A DNA stretch of 64,000 bases from Annona cherimola (Eukaryota; Streptophyta; Magnoliopsida; Magnoliales; Annonaceae), in contig CM059972.1 in NCBI GenBank assembly GCA_030490835.1, positions 30,669,452 to 30,733,451 on the forward strand. Direction: 5' to 3'. The position numbers and the translations under genes were made by a program. Shown here in pieces: positions 47,758 to 60,500 of this stretch. Position 1 is the first letter of the stretch, and every line of letters starts with the position of its first letter. Under the pieces are notes generated by a model. The model worked only from the letters and a program-made list of their open reading frames with translations. It ran no database searches and was not told the DNA's origin.

Positions 47758-47988
47758 TTATGTGTGGCTCCAAGAACCCAAGAACATGACGGTTCTTATG
47801 GGATCTTCGCCGTTGGATTTTCTTCGATGGTTGGATTCTGTTGCATTCGAGGCACTTGATCCCGACTGAGCCACGTTCTCTGCCGACGAGATGGCTGCTG
47901 TGTAGCCCAACTTCTTCAGCTTCTCCTCCAGGCATCTCTTTGCCTGGTAAGCCAGCGAGTCTTCCGTTTGGAAATGCTGAGTTTTCAT
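47758..47988 (-). CDS. Uncharacterised small plant protein, 76 residues
   Basis: Single-exon frame. It starts MKTQHFQTEDSLAYQAKRCL, continues with the basic, probably helical LEEKLKKLGY, then a Ser/Asn/Glu-rich middle, and ends in RTVMFLGSWSHT. No signal peptide or membrane segment. I do not recognise the family. It is called a gene because its base composition is much less AT-rich than the flanks, a TATA box sits about 65-75 nt before the ATG, and two ACGT elements lie just above that. The last 15 residues look most constrained (a compact hydrophobic/Trp motif) and would be the part to compare with other plants. Cytosolic or nuclear location is the default guess. Confidence 0.65.
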   Translation of the reverse strand: MKTQHFQTEDSLAYQAKRCLEEKLKKLGYTAAISSAENVAQSGSSASNATESNHRRKSNGEDPIRTVMFLGSWSHT

Positions 47989-48051
47989 TGCTCTGGGGAA
48001 GGGAATGCTGGAAAGAGAAATGATAGACTGACTGCGGGAGGGAAGTTTGGG

Positions 48052-48135
48052 GTACTTATAGCTAAAGAAAGATTAGAAGATGGGTGGAAGGTGGGGGGCT
48101 GCACTTGGTCTGCTAACGTGGCGGATGGTCACGTG
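48052..48135 (-). promoter_or_regulatory. Core promoter of the 76-residue gene: TATA and paired ACGT boxes
   Basis: On the minus strand: ctataagtac (48052-48061), gccacgtta (acgtggc at 48116-48122) and tcacgtga (CACGTG at 48130-48135). Two ACGT cores about 14 nt apart and 55-75 nt above the TATA box form a classic ABA-response arrangement; the response itself is inferred. Confidence 0.6.
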
Positions 48136-50143
48136 ACACGGTAAGGCCTCCATGTCCGCTGTAGATAGGGTGCATCCCTTTCTGCATCATGAACAAATAG
48201 CTGATCATGGTCGCTGTCCATTGAGTCTGCCCACCATCAGTCTTTTGTGTCCTGATCCTATAGCAACCAATCTTTGGCAGGATCCCAAAGTCGAATCCGA
48301 TCATTTTGGACGGTATAATAGCAAAACGTATTATGATTATATGGTTGGTAATGGTATGTTAAGTTGCCTCATTGTAGCCTCCCAAAAGATACCCCACATG
48401 CCATTCTTTACGAAAAAAAGGCCACATCCATAGTCACGTTGAGCTGATGAAAGGCTTAGATACTGCAGAATTATGATACATGTGGATGGACAGCCAAGGG
48501 AGGATTGAAATTCATTGATTTTGTCTTTTTGGTGATACCTTATGTTAGTGTCTCTTTTCATTCTATATTTGCTTGGCTAGCTGGACCTCAGTTATCACTC
48601 AATAATGGAAAAAATTATCCAAAGAAACAATTGAGATGAGACACCACTAAATTGTTAATTTATTCTTAATTAACACCCATCATTGTTCTTTAATAATTGT
48701 GAATTGCATTAACAAAAGGATATAACCCCCATGTGCAACAACGGGTGGTTCTCTCCCTTTCTTTATCCAGCTACAATGTTGTCCCACCACGGAAGTATCG
48801 CACTTATCATGAAAGCTAGTGATTAAACATATCAAAAAGATTCTCCAATAAGAGCAAACGATGGATTAGTGCCCAATCCCTTTGTGAGATATGGTTCTGA
48901 TTCTGATATTTGTATCCAATCCGTTGGCAGTGGGAATTTTGTGAAAGATAGGACAGTCATAATGGTATGCACCAGCCATACCACACAAGGAATATTGGCG
49001 AAGCTGGCTCTCAGAGGTCATGGTCGAATAGTTGTGAGGTATGAACAGTAGTGTCAATTGCGAGCAATCTAGGCGGCTCGGGTAACATGTATTTTCACGC
49101 GTAAGGAGTTGTGAACTTGTGGAAGAGAAGTACCGCGAATAAATGTCTAGAAAATCATACAGAGGGTGAGAAGAGAATTACCAATTTCATTATTCCTGCT
49201 TTTCCTTCCTTCCATCGGATCTTGGTGTGTTCTTGCCAGATCGGGCGAGCTGTTCATATCTCGTAAGATTCTATATTTGATCTCTCTTTCAAGGTAACTC
49301 ATTGGAAGGAAGGACAAGGATTGCTCCAAGATGGAGACTCTGCCACAGCAAACAAGGCCCACCTCATCAATGCATCCCAAGAGCGAGGTAGCTGGTGATC
49401 GAAATGAAATAATGTTAGCTATCTACTACCATCCTTGAGGTTCACGTTACTGGACTGACTCCTTTTCTTCAGAGAATATAGTTGAATTGCTTCCAAAGAG
49501 GTTTATCCTGCTATATTCCCAATGATTCATTAACACTGACAGTCGATTCCCTTTCCCGGAACAGTCCCTGCATTTCTCCTTAGTCCTGATGAGATGCCAT
49601 CGTTGCGTTCATGTGTGGCCTACATGAGAGGGACAGAGAGGTCGAATTAGCCACTCCTTTTACACCAGAAAAGAATCAAAATGACCATCATCATCATCAT
49701 CTTTCAAGTGCTATAAAGACTGCGTTCCACTAGTGCATGAAAAGAATCACCATGATTTGCCGAGTCCTAAAAGCAGGGGTGTGCATGAAAAGTATCAGTT
49801 CAGATATTGGGTCAGGTCACTTTAGAAAAGATGTTTGTAAACATGCAGAGAATGTCATTTTAGTTGACAAGAGATCAAGATAAGCAAAGACAATACTGTT
49901 TCTCTTTGTAATTATAAAAATGTCCCAAATTGGCTTAGTGGATAAGAGACATGTTAGGCCCTACATAGCTTCAGCCCGCATATGATTTTGTTCATTTAAG
50001 CAGCTTGATAGTCAAAAATGGTGCCTGGCGATTTCATAATAGAGGTGAAAGATTTAGTTCAGAAATCAATAATCCACAAAATGTTATTGGTGATAGCCTT
50101 AATACATATCCATCTGATCTGCCCATTTGCGGAAAAAAAAAAA

Positions 50144-50146
<3 letters not shown>
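48136..50146. other. Intergenic sequence
   Basis: Less AT-rich than most flanks (48150-49700), so old gene remnants are possible, but no frame gives a recognisable family or consistent splicing. Confidence 0.35.

Positions 50147-50190
<44 letters not shown>
50147..50190 (+). repeat. (AC)n microsatellite
   Basis: About 22 AC units directly after a 15-nt poly(A). Confidence 0.95.
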
Positions 50191-50192
<2 letters not shown>

Positions 50193-51224
50193 TCCATGCT
50201 TGATAATGTGTGGCGTTTTTGTCGTTTGCGTGCCTGTTGAAGTGATGGACATGGACAAATTAATCAACAGCAGTGTTAGTCCATATATAAATTAAATATT
50301 GGTATTCTTAGCTTTCCTTCCAACAATAGTGACGAGTAATACTGTATATAATTAAATGATAAGGGGATTGACCTAGTCGATACTTGATATGACGATGTTT
50401 AGCTAGTTTCCGGAGTCCAAACATACAGACATATATATAGAAGATGTTGCAGCAAAGAGCAAATATATGGCTGACGCATGCTTCCCCTAGAGCAAGTGAA
50501 GCAGAAAAGTGCAAGAGTTATATATACATATTTGATATCCGAGAGCGAATATATTGGAGTAAAGAACAAAAACAGATTCCCCATCCATGACCCAACATCT
50601 CCAAATCTCGTCACAATAGGTGTAGATTCTTCGAAATCAAATAATGGTGATGCATGCTCACGTATATGAACGTTGGTTAGATATGCGAAAAGATTAGACT
50701 TAGGCTTGGGTTTGTTTAGGCTTCGGAGCATTGGGAGCTTGGCTGATGGAGTAGAGAGTTCTATAAGCTTCGGATTTTTAGATGCTTTTGAAGACTAAAA
50801 AAAGAAAAAGAAAATACCGCTCGAAGTCTCCGTCTGAAAAGTACAGCCAGAGGAATGCGCATTGGAAGAGGGAGAATTCCTATTCCACACAGGGTTCAAT
50901 TTTGGTAGGCTTTCTCGGTGGGTACTCTAGGATAGGTTACTATTTTTCTACTCGGAAGTAAGATAGAAATCCAAAAAAAAATCCTTTTAAATTAGTATAT
51001 GATAGTTTTTAACGTCTTCATACTTGCAACCTACCCGAATTTAATAATATATATTCGATATATCTTTTATACAACATATTATATATTTAAAAATACAAAG
51101 ATATTTTTAATAAATATAAAAAATTGTTTAATTTATTTACCATTTAGTGCATTTTATCATTTTATTTTAAAACGATATTATTATCATATTGATTATAGGT
51201 ATTATGTAAGATTTATAATAATAT
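50191..51224. other. Intergenic sequence, nothing recognised
   Basis: No supported gene or repeat. Confidence 0.4.
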
Positions 51225-51645
51225 TATGATGTTTATATATAAGAGTCAAGTTTATATACGACTTATATACAATATTTATTTTTTATTTTTGATTTGTTTC
51301 ATTTTTTTCATGAATACGTTTTTAAAAAATGTATTTAACCTGTATACCAAGTTTTACCATTTTACATTTTTATTTTTATTTTTAAAAAATCATAAATGTC
51401 AAGGGTATTTCAGTCAATTTTGTCCCTTAAAAGCTTAGTTTTTAAAAATTTAAAATAAATATGTAAAAATATTATAAAATGGTAAAACTTGATATGTTAA
51501 TTAAATACACTTACAACAACATGTTCATAAAAAATCAAAAAAATAATTTAAAAATAAAAAAAATAAAAAATAAATATTGTATGAAGAGCCTATGTACGAG
51601 TCATCGTATATAATCATGACTCTATATCTAATGGAATTGACTCGA
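51225..51645. mobile_element. F2 fold-back MITE, large copy
   Basis: The outer arms 'atataagagtcaagtttatatacgacttatata' and 'gtacgagtcatcgtatataatcatgactctatat' are inverted. The inner arms have 'acctgtataccaagttttaccatttta' and 'aaaatggtaaaacttgatatgtt'. Clear palindromic layout with the turn near 51430. Confidence 0.75.
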
Positions 51646-52102
51646 CTTTAAAAAAAATTTGGTAGGGCAGCCCTTGAACTGACCTAAATATAAATAGAAT
51701 AGAATAGAAATTTTTAAAAATAGGATGATGATAGCTTAATAAAGTGTACCCAAAACTAGACCTACCAAACTCAAATTGCATTCCTAATTCTACAGCTTGA
51801 TGAAAAACCTTAGTTGGATGTATGATGTTTTCTACACGAATTTTCAAATATATTTTAGTCTATAAGGACTTACAGAAGTTATCCGCCAAATTTCCTCTTA
51901 GTTCTAGTGGTAAAGAGTTTGATTGTCTTTAAGCAAGTTCAAATCTTATGATTTTTTGCATTTTAAAATTCATTCATCATGTTCAAAACATAATATTGTT
52001 TTATTAGTTTACAAAAAAAATTCATTAGGAAGTCATTTTTTTAAAAGTTAATATTTCTTGAGAGTGAATGTATAACTTTGGAACATATATAACATATACA
52101 GG

Positions 52103-52345
52103 GTATATTTGAGAAGTGATGAAAATTTTAAATTAAAATTTTTTAGTATAAAAGTTGTTAAATTGATAGAAAATAACGTGATATGATAGGAGTAATGATG
52201 AAAAATAAAGATAATAAAGTTAAAATAGATAAATTAGTTATATAGTTAATTGTGTAAAAATGATTGAAAAGTTAAGTAGTTTTTCTTAGATGAAAAAATA
52301 ATTAAAAAATATCGTCGTTGTTGAGAGTAAAAAGTTTTACTTGTT
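52103..52345 (+). mobile_element. F1 MITE copy
   Basis: 'gggtatatttgagaagtgatgaaaattt' to 'gagagtaaaaagttttactt', with 'aatgatgaaaaataaagataataaagttaaaatagataa' in the middle. Confidence 0.65.
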
Positions 52346-54772
52346 GCCAAAAACCCATGTATTGTATATAAAAGTTTGCATTTTGCAATATATGTAGTTT
52401 TCAAAATCATAAGTAAATGTGTATAAATAAAACTGATAAATAGTTTAGATATTACGAACATTTAAAAAATAAAAAAAAATGGACTGTATGAGCTCCAATA
52501 TATTGAATTATCACGCCGGCCAATTTTAAGAAAAAAAAATGTAAAAATAAAACTAGAAAAATGAAAATAAAAATGAGGAAACAATATAAAATGATAGGGG
52601 TAATAATTAGTAACAACGAGAAACAAAATTAAAATATGCACGCTAATTGTACGCAAAGACATGAAAAATTAATTGAAATGTAAAAGTGGTATAGAAAAAA
52701 ATAAGATAGTTAAAATGTCAAATTATAAATGCTGCGCAGGAAAGAATAGAATTGTTTTTATTTTACAGGTTACAAAATGGTAGGGGCCCCATTACTAAGA
52801 GGTAAATTTTGGGTGAAACAAATACATGCGCTTCAACTCATTAACCGTCAACGTGTTTGAGTAAATAAACGAGCAGTGCATTGATTTAATCCACCTAACA
52901 CCTGCTAGGGTGGGTATAAAATGAAAAAATTGGACCTACTATATTCTATTTATCAAGTTTATTTCTAAATTAAAATTTTTATTTTTAAAAATATATTATT
53001 TATTTTATTTCATATAATTGATTAACATCAGCTTACTTTTAACCTATTTACAACCCATACGAACAATCCGTTTACAACCCGCAACTAAATGAGATAAATG
53101 AGTTATAAACAGATAAATGTTAGGTTTTGATAAATGAAACATTAGAAAGATGAAAGTTAGGCTCACCCATGAAACCTCTGCACCCTCTGTATACCCGAGT
53201 AATGTGGGCAAATGGACCTACATCCACTGACGGATACAAATCATACATGTCAGTGGCTCAGTGCGATGCAGTCTGCCAAGGCTGATCCCCTGAAATGAGC
53301 CCGTGAAACAGCATTCATGCCCTGATTGAATCAATCAATTTGGATGGGCCTGCTGGCCCATTAATGAAACAAACGCGAAGCAAGTTTGTAGTCCTATCAT
53401 TCCATCAGTGTCGGTGATGTGGGTAACGTAGATTGTAGTGGAATTTTGGGATGCAGCGGGGAACGTGAAAAAAAAAATATTTTGAGAATTATATTATTAA
53501 TATAAAATAATACGGATAAAGTTAGAATAAAAAATAATTAAAATATGAAAAATAAAATTGAAAAAATAAGGTTATTGAGTTGTTAAATGATTTGGAAAAA
53601 TGGATAGGATATACGGTTCTCCATCGAATACCACCTCGCCCCATCCATGGACATTCCAGAACGTCCCCTAATCTCGGCATGCATTGTAAAATCCTATAAA
53701 GATGTATTACAAATTTACAATCAGTAACACACTGCATTAACGGGTTGAAGTATGTCATCAATGTCATTCATGCGAAACTGCAAATAAAGGGAATGTTTGG
53801 GAAAGTAAGTGAGGAGAAGTTTAATTCCCGATGCATTTAAATTATTTTACCTATCTTAACTATTGTATTTTTTTATTTTTATCTCTATACCATAATAATT
53901 TTTATGCAACTATAATATTTATTGTCACCTTACTTTTATTATATTACGTAATAACTCTCATAATTTTCAAAAATTGTCCTGCTTTTCGGCTTCCCTCTTC
54001 CATTCTCAAACACGCTCAAAGAACGAGGTCATTGGATTATCTAGAATCATCCATTCTGCTGGGGAAGACGTCTTTGAAAATTCTACTTCTTAGCCTCCGT
54101 AATTGCATTGACTTGACCTGACCTGACCTGCTGAGATGCATGAACTACTTCATTCCTAAGTGGAGGAAAAATCTTATACAGCCACGCAAATTTCAGTGTT
54201 GAGAAGGAAGATTTTATTTCCCTCAAATCAATTTTTAGCCACTTTTCCACGCTTAAGTTGCGAGAACAATTAATTTGGTGACTAAATCAAATTTTTGAAA
54301 AAAAAAAAAAAAAACGTCTCTTTGAATAATATTGTTCGTTCTTTTGAAAAAGTAATAGTTTAATTTTGCAAAATAAGCAGATACAATGTAAAAAAGTTTT
54401 GATTCTATGAAAACGTTACTCACCAAAATATTGACGGAAATCTCAAAGATCAAGCCCATCTTAATGATGATGTAAAATTCACGTAACATATTGCACTGTG
54501 ATTCGTTTGTTTCATAAGGATCATTTATTGAAAGAGTAAAATAAATGTAATAAAAATTTTAATTTTATATATCACTTTTAAATATAATATTTCAGCATTT
54601 AAACTGTTTTAAACATTTTGACGTGGATGAATGATTTTATGAATTATTGTAATATTCTAATATATTTATGAGTAATTCTTACTGTTTTTCATAATTTACA
54701 TATATACATTTCAAGTATGCAATCCATCCGAATTCCAAACTTATGATTGAAACAATTTTAATCACATGGTCT
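52346..54772. other. Intergenic sequence
   Basis: No gene supported. The stretch 53150-53400 is less AT-rich (words such as gggcctgctggccc), but no family is visible. A poly(A) run lies at 54299-54315. Confidence 0.35.
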
Positions 54773-54776
54773 CACC

Positions 54777-55951
54777 TAGGGGTGTAAATCGGGTCGGGTT
54801 GACTCGGGTTGGGACAAATACAACCCTAACCCACCTTGTAAAATTCAAACCCAACCCTACTTTCAACCCTACTTTTCACATCTTAACTCAACCCTATTTC
54901 AACCCACCTCAAATCGGTTCGGTTCGGGTTAGAAATCGGGCTAATAAATTACACATATTATTAATGCTAGTTAAGTTTTTGTTCACCCCAAATTTCTAAA
55001 ATAACAAAAACAATGATAATTGTAAAAACAATAAGTACTAATAAAAGTTCTACGTACCTTAAAAGTGGAGGATAAGTTTAGTAATCGATTCATTCTTTTG
55101 CTTTTGTATTCTTTGAGCAATGATGTCTTCTGCAAGTAAAAAAGTGAAAGCCAAGTAAAAGTATTGCAGTAAATTATACAAAATAAAAAAAAAGAATATT
55201 ATAATCTTACTTACCTTCTTAGTTGGCTTCTAAGCAAAGCAGCAAAACTACAAACATCTCAAACTCCCAATTGACCTGTTCGGTTACTCCAAATCATCAA
55301 CGCAAGCAAACATCTAAACAACCTATTTACAATGCAATATAACCAAATAATCCAAACACAATTTCACAACTAATTAACCAAATAAATTCAAATAACATTT
55401 CACAACCAAATAGTCGAACATATTTCCAAACTCCACACAATTGTATTTAAATATCCAAACAATATGAATGAAATACACTATCATAAACATATCCAAATAC
55501 ATATCTTATGAAACATAATCATATCCAAATAATTTGTTTTAAATAACATGTCCACAACATAACTCATTTAAAAAGCTAACACAACTTTTCTATTCAAATC
55601 AAGTCTTATGCCCTCTTTGCGACTAGTATGTGCAGTTTTCCTCCTGAAACAAACAATTATCAAAGTAAGTATGAATATATAGTTATATTTCTTATAAAAA
55701 ATTCTTATATGAAGCATCTCCACTTAAAAATATAAGTACCTAGATCATTTGAGTGGAAATTCGTGCAGGCTAAAAGTTTCAGATTCTACACCACCTTGAG
55801 TAGCTGTAAAATAAAAGAAATCAGTTATAGTATTAGTCACAAGTAGTCAAGTTATAAACAAAATTCTTAATTCTTTTTTTAAAATTTTTGTGTAATCAAA
55901 TAACAAAGGTTAACAATATTTATATTTGTTTTCCAATTTCCACCTAATTAG

Positions 55952-55985
<34 letters not shown>

Positions 55986-57235
55986 GATAAATTGGGTTAC
56001 TTGTTTGTATTTTAATTCATGTCTCAAAATCCCGATGCTAGACACTATAAAATCTGAAAGCAACATTGACTACCTTCCTAATAAGTAGCAACAGTCCCGT
56101 TGCATGTTCATCTGCATCCCATTCAGAAATTATATATGGGGTAATCCAGACCATCCATCTTGTTGTTCTTGGATTAACCAGGTCTATTTTCTTACAACAT
56201 GAAAAACAGAATTGATAATTTATACGTGATGTATAGGATGATACCAAGCAAGGAAGGAATGCATTGATTTTTTCCACGTGCCATTTCTCGTCCTTTAATA
56301 AAATGTATTATTTATTTTATCTCTATTATTCTATTTTCCATCATTAATTAACGTTGTATCCCATTTTCCCACCGTTGTATATTTACTCTCTTCTGTTCAC
56401 CCCTCCATTTTCTGTTCACCCCTCCACTTGTACCTCCCTTAGCCACAAACGTTAACAACTTAACATTACCCATTGAAGTCTATCAGCAATGCGCAGTAAC
56501 GGACTGTAACCCCTTGACAGAGCAATCATCAAAATGCAGTTTCAGATTCAGTATAATATGTTATGCCAAATCCAAAAAGGACTGAGAGAAAGGAAATTCA
56601 ACCACGGAAAAATATCAAAATTCCAGATGCACCAAAACGATTTGTCGCAGCGGGTTTAAATGAGATTAAAACCAAGAAGCGTACCCGGAAATTGCTGAGA
56701 AAAGAAATCCAGGCGTCAACTCCTCTCCTCAGCAGCACGCCAGCACGATTTGCAGGTCGCAGGCTCGCAGCCGGGCAGCCGAGCATACCCAGAAATTGCT
56801 GAGAAGAGAAATCCAGGCGTCAACTCTGTCCTCAGCAGCACGCCAGGATTTGCAGGTCGCACCGTCGCGGCCGGGCAGCCGGGCACGATTTCTTTAGCTG
56901 CAGATTTGCAGCCGATGACCGACGTCGACTCGGCAGTCGGCAGAGGCAGGTGGGCGCGATTTGCAGGGGACGCCGCGACAGAGGGGCAGAGGGCTGGCAA
57001 ATGGCGATTTCGGTGTAGGGAGTAGGGTTTACTCTTTTACATTTAAATCAATTATAAGGGGGCAGGTCGGGTCGGGTTGACCGACCCCTAACCCAAGTCA
57101 ACCCGATTTTGAAAATCGGGTCGGGTTGAACCCGATTTTCAAAAACCGAAATTGCAAAACCTCAACCCAACCATGTTAAAAATCGGGCCGGGTTGATGCG
57201 GTCTCGGGTTTAACCCGACCCGATTTACACCCCTA
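54777..57235. mobile_element. 2.46-kb DNA transposon with terminal inverted repeats, non-autonomous
   Basis: The ends are a perfect inverted repeat of 24 bp (left taggggtgtaaatcggg..., right its complement ending at 57235), flanked by cacc on both sides (54773-54776, 57236-57239). Subterminal zones are filled with cgggtcgggtt / aacccgaccc words (54785-54940, 57060-57225). The terminal word is hAT-like, but an 8-bp target duplication is not evident, so the superfamily is open. No transposase. Inside are (aat)n at 55954-55985 and a GC-rich block at 56680-57020 with a tandem duplication. Confidence 0.85.
56682..56886 (+). repeat. About 102-bp tandem duplication inside the TIR element
   Basis: Two units (56682-56785, 56786-56886) beginning taccc-gaaattgctgag, with small gaps between them. 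GC-rich, unlike the rest of the element; may be captured host sequence. Confidence 0.8.
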
Positions 57236-57239
57236 CACC

Positions 57240-57499
57240 CAATCGAGATCGATGCAAAAAATTACAAAAAGATAATAGGAAAAAAAAATGGAAATGCAAA
57301 TAGCGATTTCCATGATTCCATCTAGTGCATCGAACGTGAGGATGGGACCAGTCAAACCTGTCGGCCGATCAGCCCATGGTCGATGTCATCATCACAGCCG
57401 TTGATTGTCGAAAGCTTCTCGCGTCGGTTCGCAGTATGGCCATCAGATGATTGGCCAAAGCAAAGACTTCCTGTTTTTAAACTATTTATTTATTTTCAA
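57240..57499. other. AlaX-like gene upstream region
   Basis: Short region between the TIR transposon and the next TATA-like box. The transposon therefore lies within about 350 bp of that gene's start. Confidence 0.5.
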
Positions 57500-57510
57500 C
57501 CTTATATATA
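57500..57510 (+). promoter_or_regulatory. TATA-like box of the AlaX-like gene
   Basis: cttatatatatgc about 70 nt before the ATG at 57577; the spacing fits, but the surrounding AT content makes chance possible. Confidence 0.4.
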
Positions 57511-57576
57511 TGCACGTTGCACCCCAACAAATGGCAACTACAGAAAATCGAGTGCTTGGGAATCATTTGGCGCTCC

Positions 57577-60500
57577 ATGGATTTGAATCCGACGAAGCTG
57601 GCGTATTTCGATGACATGCACAGGCTCGAATCAACGGCGACGATCATCTCTCACTCGCAGGTCAGCCCCCCAACAACAGAATCTTCGAATTCCCCTTTCA
57701 TTCCCTTCCATGCTTTTCCGTTCTTCTCACCAGCACTTTTGCATTTGCAATCGGCAGGCTGAAGACGGCCGAGTGGTTCTCATCTTCGATTCCACCATTT
57801 TCTACCCCCAGGGCGGCGGTCAGCCCTTCGATACTGGCTTCGTCACGAATGCCGGCTCCGATTGGAAGTTCGTCGTCGAAGATGTCAGGCTAAAAGGCGG
57901 AGTTGTAAGTGTAGTCTACCCTCTCGTGTGTCTTTTTTTTTCCTTTCTACTCTTTATTATTTGCTTGAAATGCTTTGCTACTCCGGTGGATAGTTTTGAG
58001 GAATTCCAACTCTTCTATTTATTTATTTATTTTTGGTGAATTTGGTTTATTTCAGAAAATTCCATTTCTCATGATAACATGACATACGACATGAATGGAG
58101 GGAAGGACGTCTAATTGGTACCAATGAAAATCAATGCAGAGAAATGAAATCTTAGCTCTCAAGAAATAGCTGTTCACGCTAGGATTGTTAACAAATTGTG
58201 CACCCATCCAACGGTTTATAAATAAGATTGGGTTGGGATTTTTACATACATGTTAATCATTTAAACAAATAAACAAATTAATGTTTAGCTTTTATAACCC
58301 ATTTAATAACTCGTTTAACCTGTGGACTCAGTTACAACCTGTTAAAAAGAGGTGTATATATATATATATATATTTAAATTTTAAATATATTTCCTCCATT
58401 TTCTATTATCTATTCCCCCATTTCAATTTCCTATTTTTCTTCCCCTGTGTATAACTCTACAATGTCTTCCTTGCTACTATGCTATGGCATTGCCATCGTC
58501 ATCCTTATCACCACCAACGAGTATCGCCAGTAATATTCTTCTTATCTCTTTGCCTCTTCTAAAACATATAATTGCGAAAAGTAAACTTAAATGACTAGTT
58601 TTCATTTCAAGTGTTTGAGAAGTGATAAAATATTTAGATAAAAAGTTTTTTGTGCAAAACTTTTTGAATTAAAAGAAAATGATATGATATGATAGGGGTA
58701 ATGATAAGGAGTAAAGAGAATGAAATTAAAATAGATTAGTTAGTTGTATGAGTAGTTGTGTAGAAATGATTGAAATGTAGGGTAGTTATATAAGAAGATG
58801 TGAAAAGAATTAAAAAAAATATGATAGTTACGGAGAATAAAAAATTTTAGATTTCAGAGTTTTTGGTTGTAAGTTTTTATGTTATGGTGTTTTTGGGAAA
58901 TGATAAAATTTTTTATAAAATTTTTTTGTGTAAAAGTTTTTAAAATGTAAGAAAATGATGCGATATGATAAAGGTAATAAAGAGGAGTAAAGAAAATAAA
59001 GTTAAAATAGATAAGTCAGATGTGTAAAAATAATTGAAAAGTGAGATAGTCGTATAGGAATAAGTAAATAAAGAATTAAAAAATAGGATAATTGTAGAGA
59101 ATGAAAAGTTTTAGATTGAAAAATTTTATGATTTAACAAACATGCCCTTAGTAAATTGTATTACCTTTATGTAGGTTTTTATATAATCGGCTCCACTTCC
59201 AGGTTCTATCTAACCACTTTCATTTTTAAGAGGTGTTTGAGAACACCAAAAACTTTTCAATCTAAAACTTTTCACTCTCCATGCCTACCTTATTTTTTAA
59301 TTATTTTATCACTCATTTCTATACAACTACCTTACTTTTCAATCATTTCTACACAACTACTCATATATCTAATATATCTGTTTTAACTTTATTCTTTTTA
59401 CTTATCATCATTATCCCTATCATATTACATCATTTTTCTTATTTCAAAAATGTTTACACTAAAAGCCTTTTATCGAAAGTTTTATTACTAAACGCACCCT
59501 TAATGTATCGACAATTGATGCAAAATTTAATTCGTTTATTATATTTAACATCATTCGTTAAATTAGAAGACCATGTTTCATCTAAATCAAATTTGTATAT
59601 GAGCTATATTTGCTTAAAATAATGTATTCATGCATAAATTAGAGAAAATATTTAAATTCATTCATATATGTATTAGAATGTAATAATATTTTATGAGACC
59701 CGATTACATACAATATGTTGTATTTGTGCTTAACTCACAATATTCTCTTTTTAATTTTAATTTTAATTATATTTATTTTGCATTTTTTCATAAATATGTT
59801 TTCTTAAGTGTATTTAATCCATGTACCAAGTGTTGCTGTTTTACAATACTTTTACATTTTTATTTTTTATTTTTAAAGATTAATTTTTTTAAGCGGTGGA
59901 AAATGAAGTATTGTAAAATGACAAAACTTAATATATGGATTAACTACACTTAGAAGAACATGTTTACGAAGAAAAATAAAAAATAAAATAAAAATTAAAA
60001 AATGAATGTTATAAATTAAGCATATATAACATATTGCATATAAGTGGGCCTCGTACTTTATAAAATTATTTATCCATGTAGTAATAATATTTCAAATGGT
60101 TTAGATGTTGAAAATACTGCTTTAAAATTGACGTTTAACATTAAATTATTGGGTTCCGCTTCTATGTAAACAGGTTACATAGAAGTGGACCTATGTAACT
60201 CTTTCAAAATCTAAGATTTTGATCTTTGATGGAAAATATGATCTATTCATTGTATTTAATATCATTTGTTTATCTAGGAGATCAAGTTTTATCTCAATCA
60301 AGTATGTTTATGGGCCACATTTGTTAGAAAATATATATACTCATGTGTAAATTAAGAAAAATGCTAAAATATCAATTTTAAAGTAGTATTTTCGATATCT
60401 AAATTGTCTAAAATATCATTTTTATGTGAATAAATAATTCTATAAAGTATTATTACATTCTAATATATGTGTAAATAGATCTCAACGTTTTCATAATTTA

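Noticed and set aside
50147..50190. CRISPR-like regular repeat
   Set aside because: A plain dinucleotide microsatellite in a plant genome; no spacers.
54253..54489. 78-residue minus-strand frame with poly-Phe
   Set aside because: The Phe run is a poly(A) tract on the other strand; no signal-peptide gene context as in gene C.
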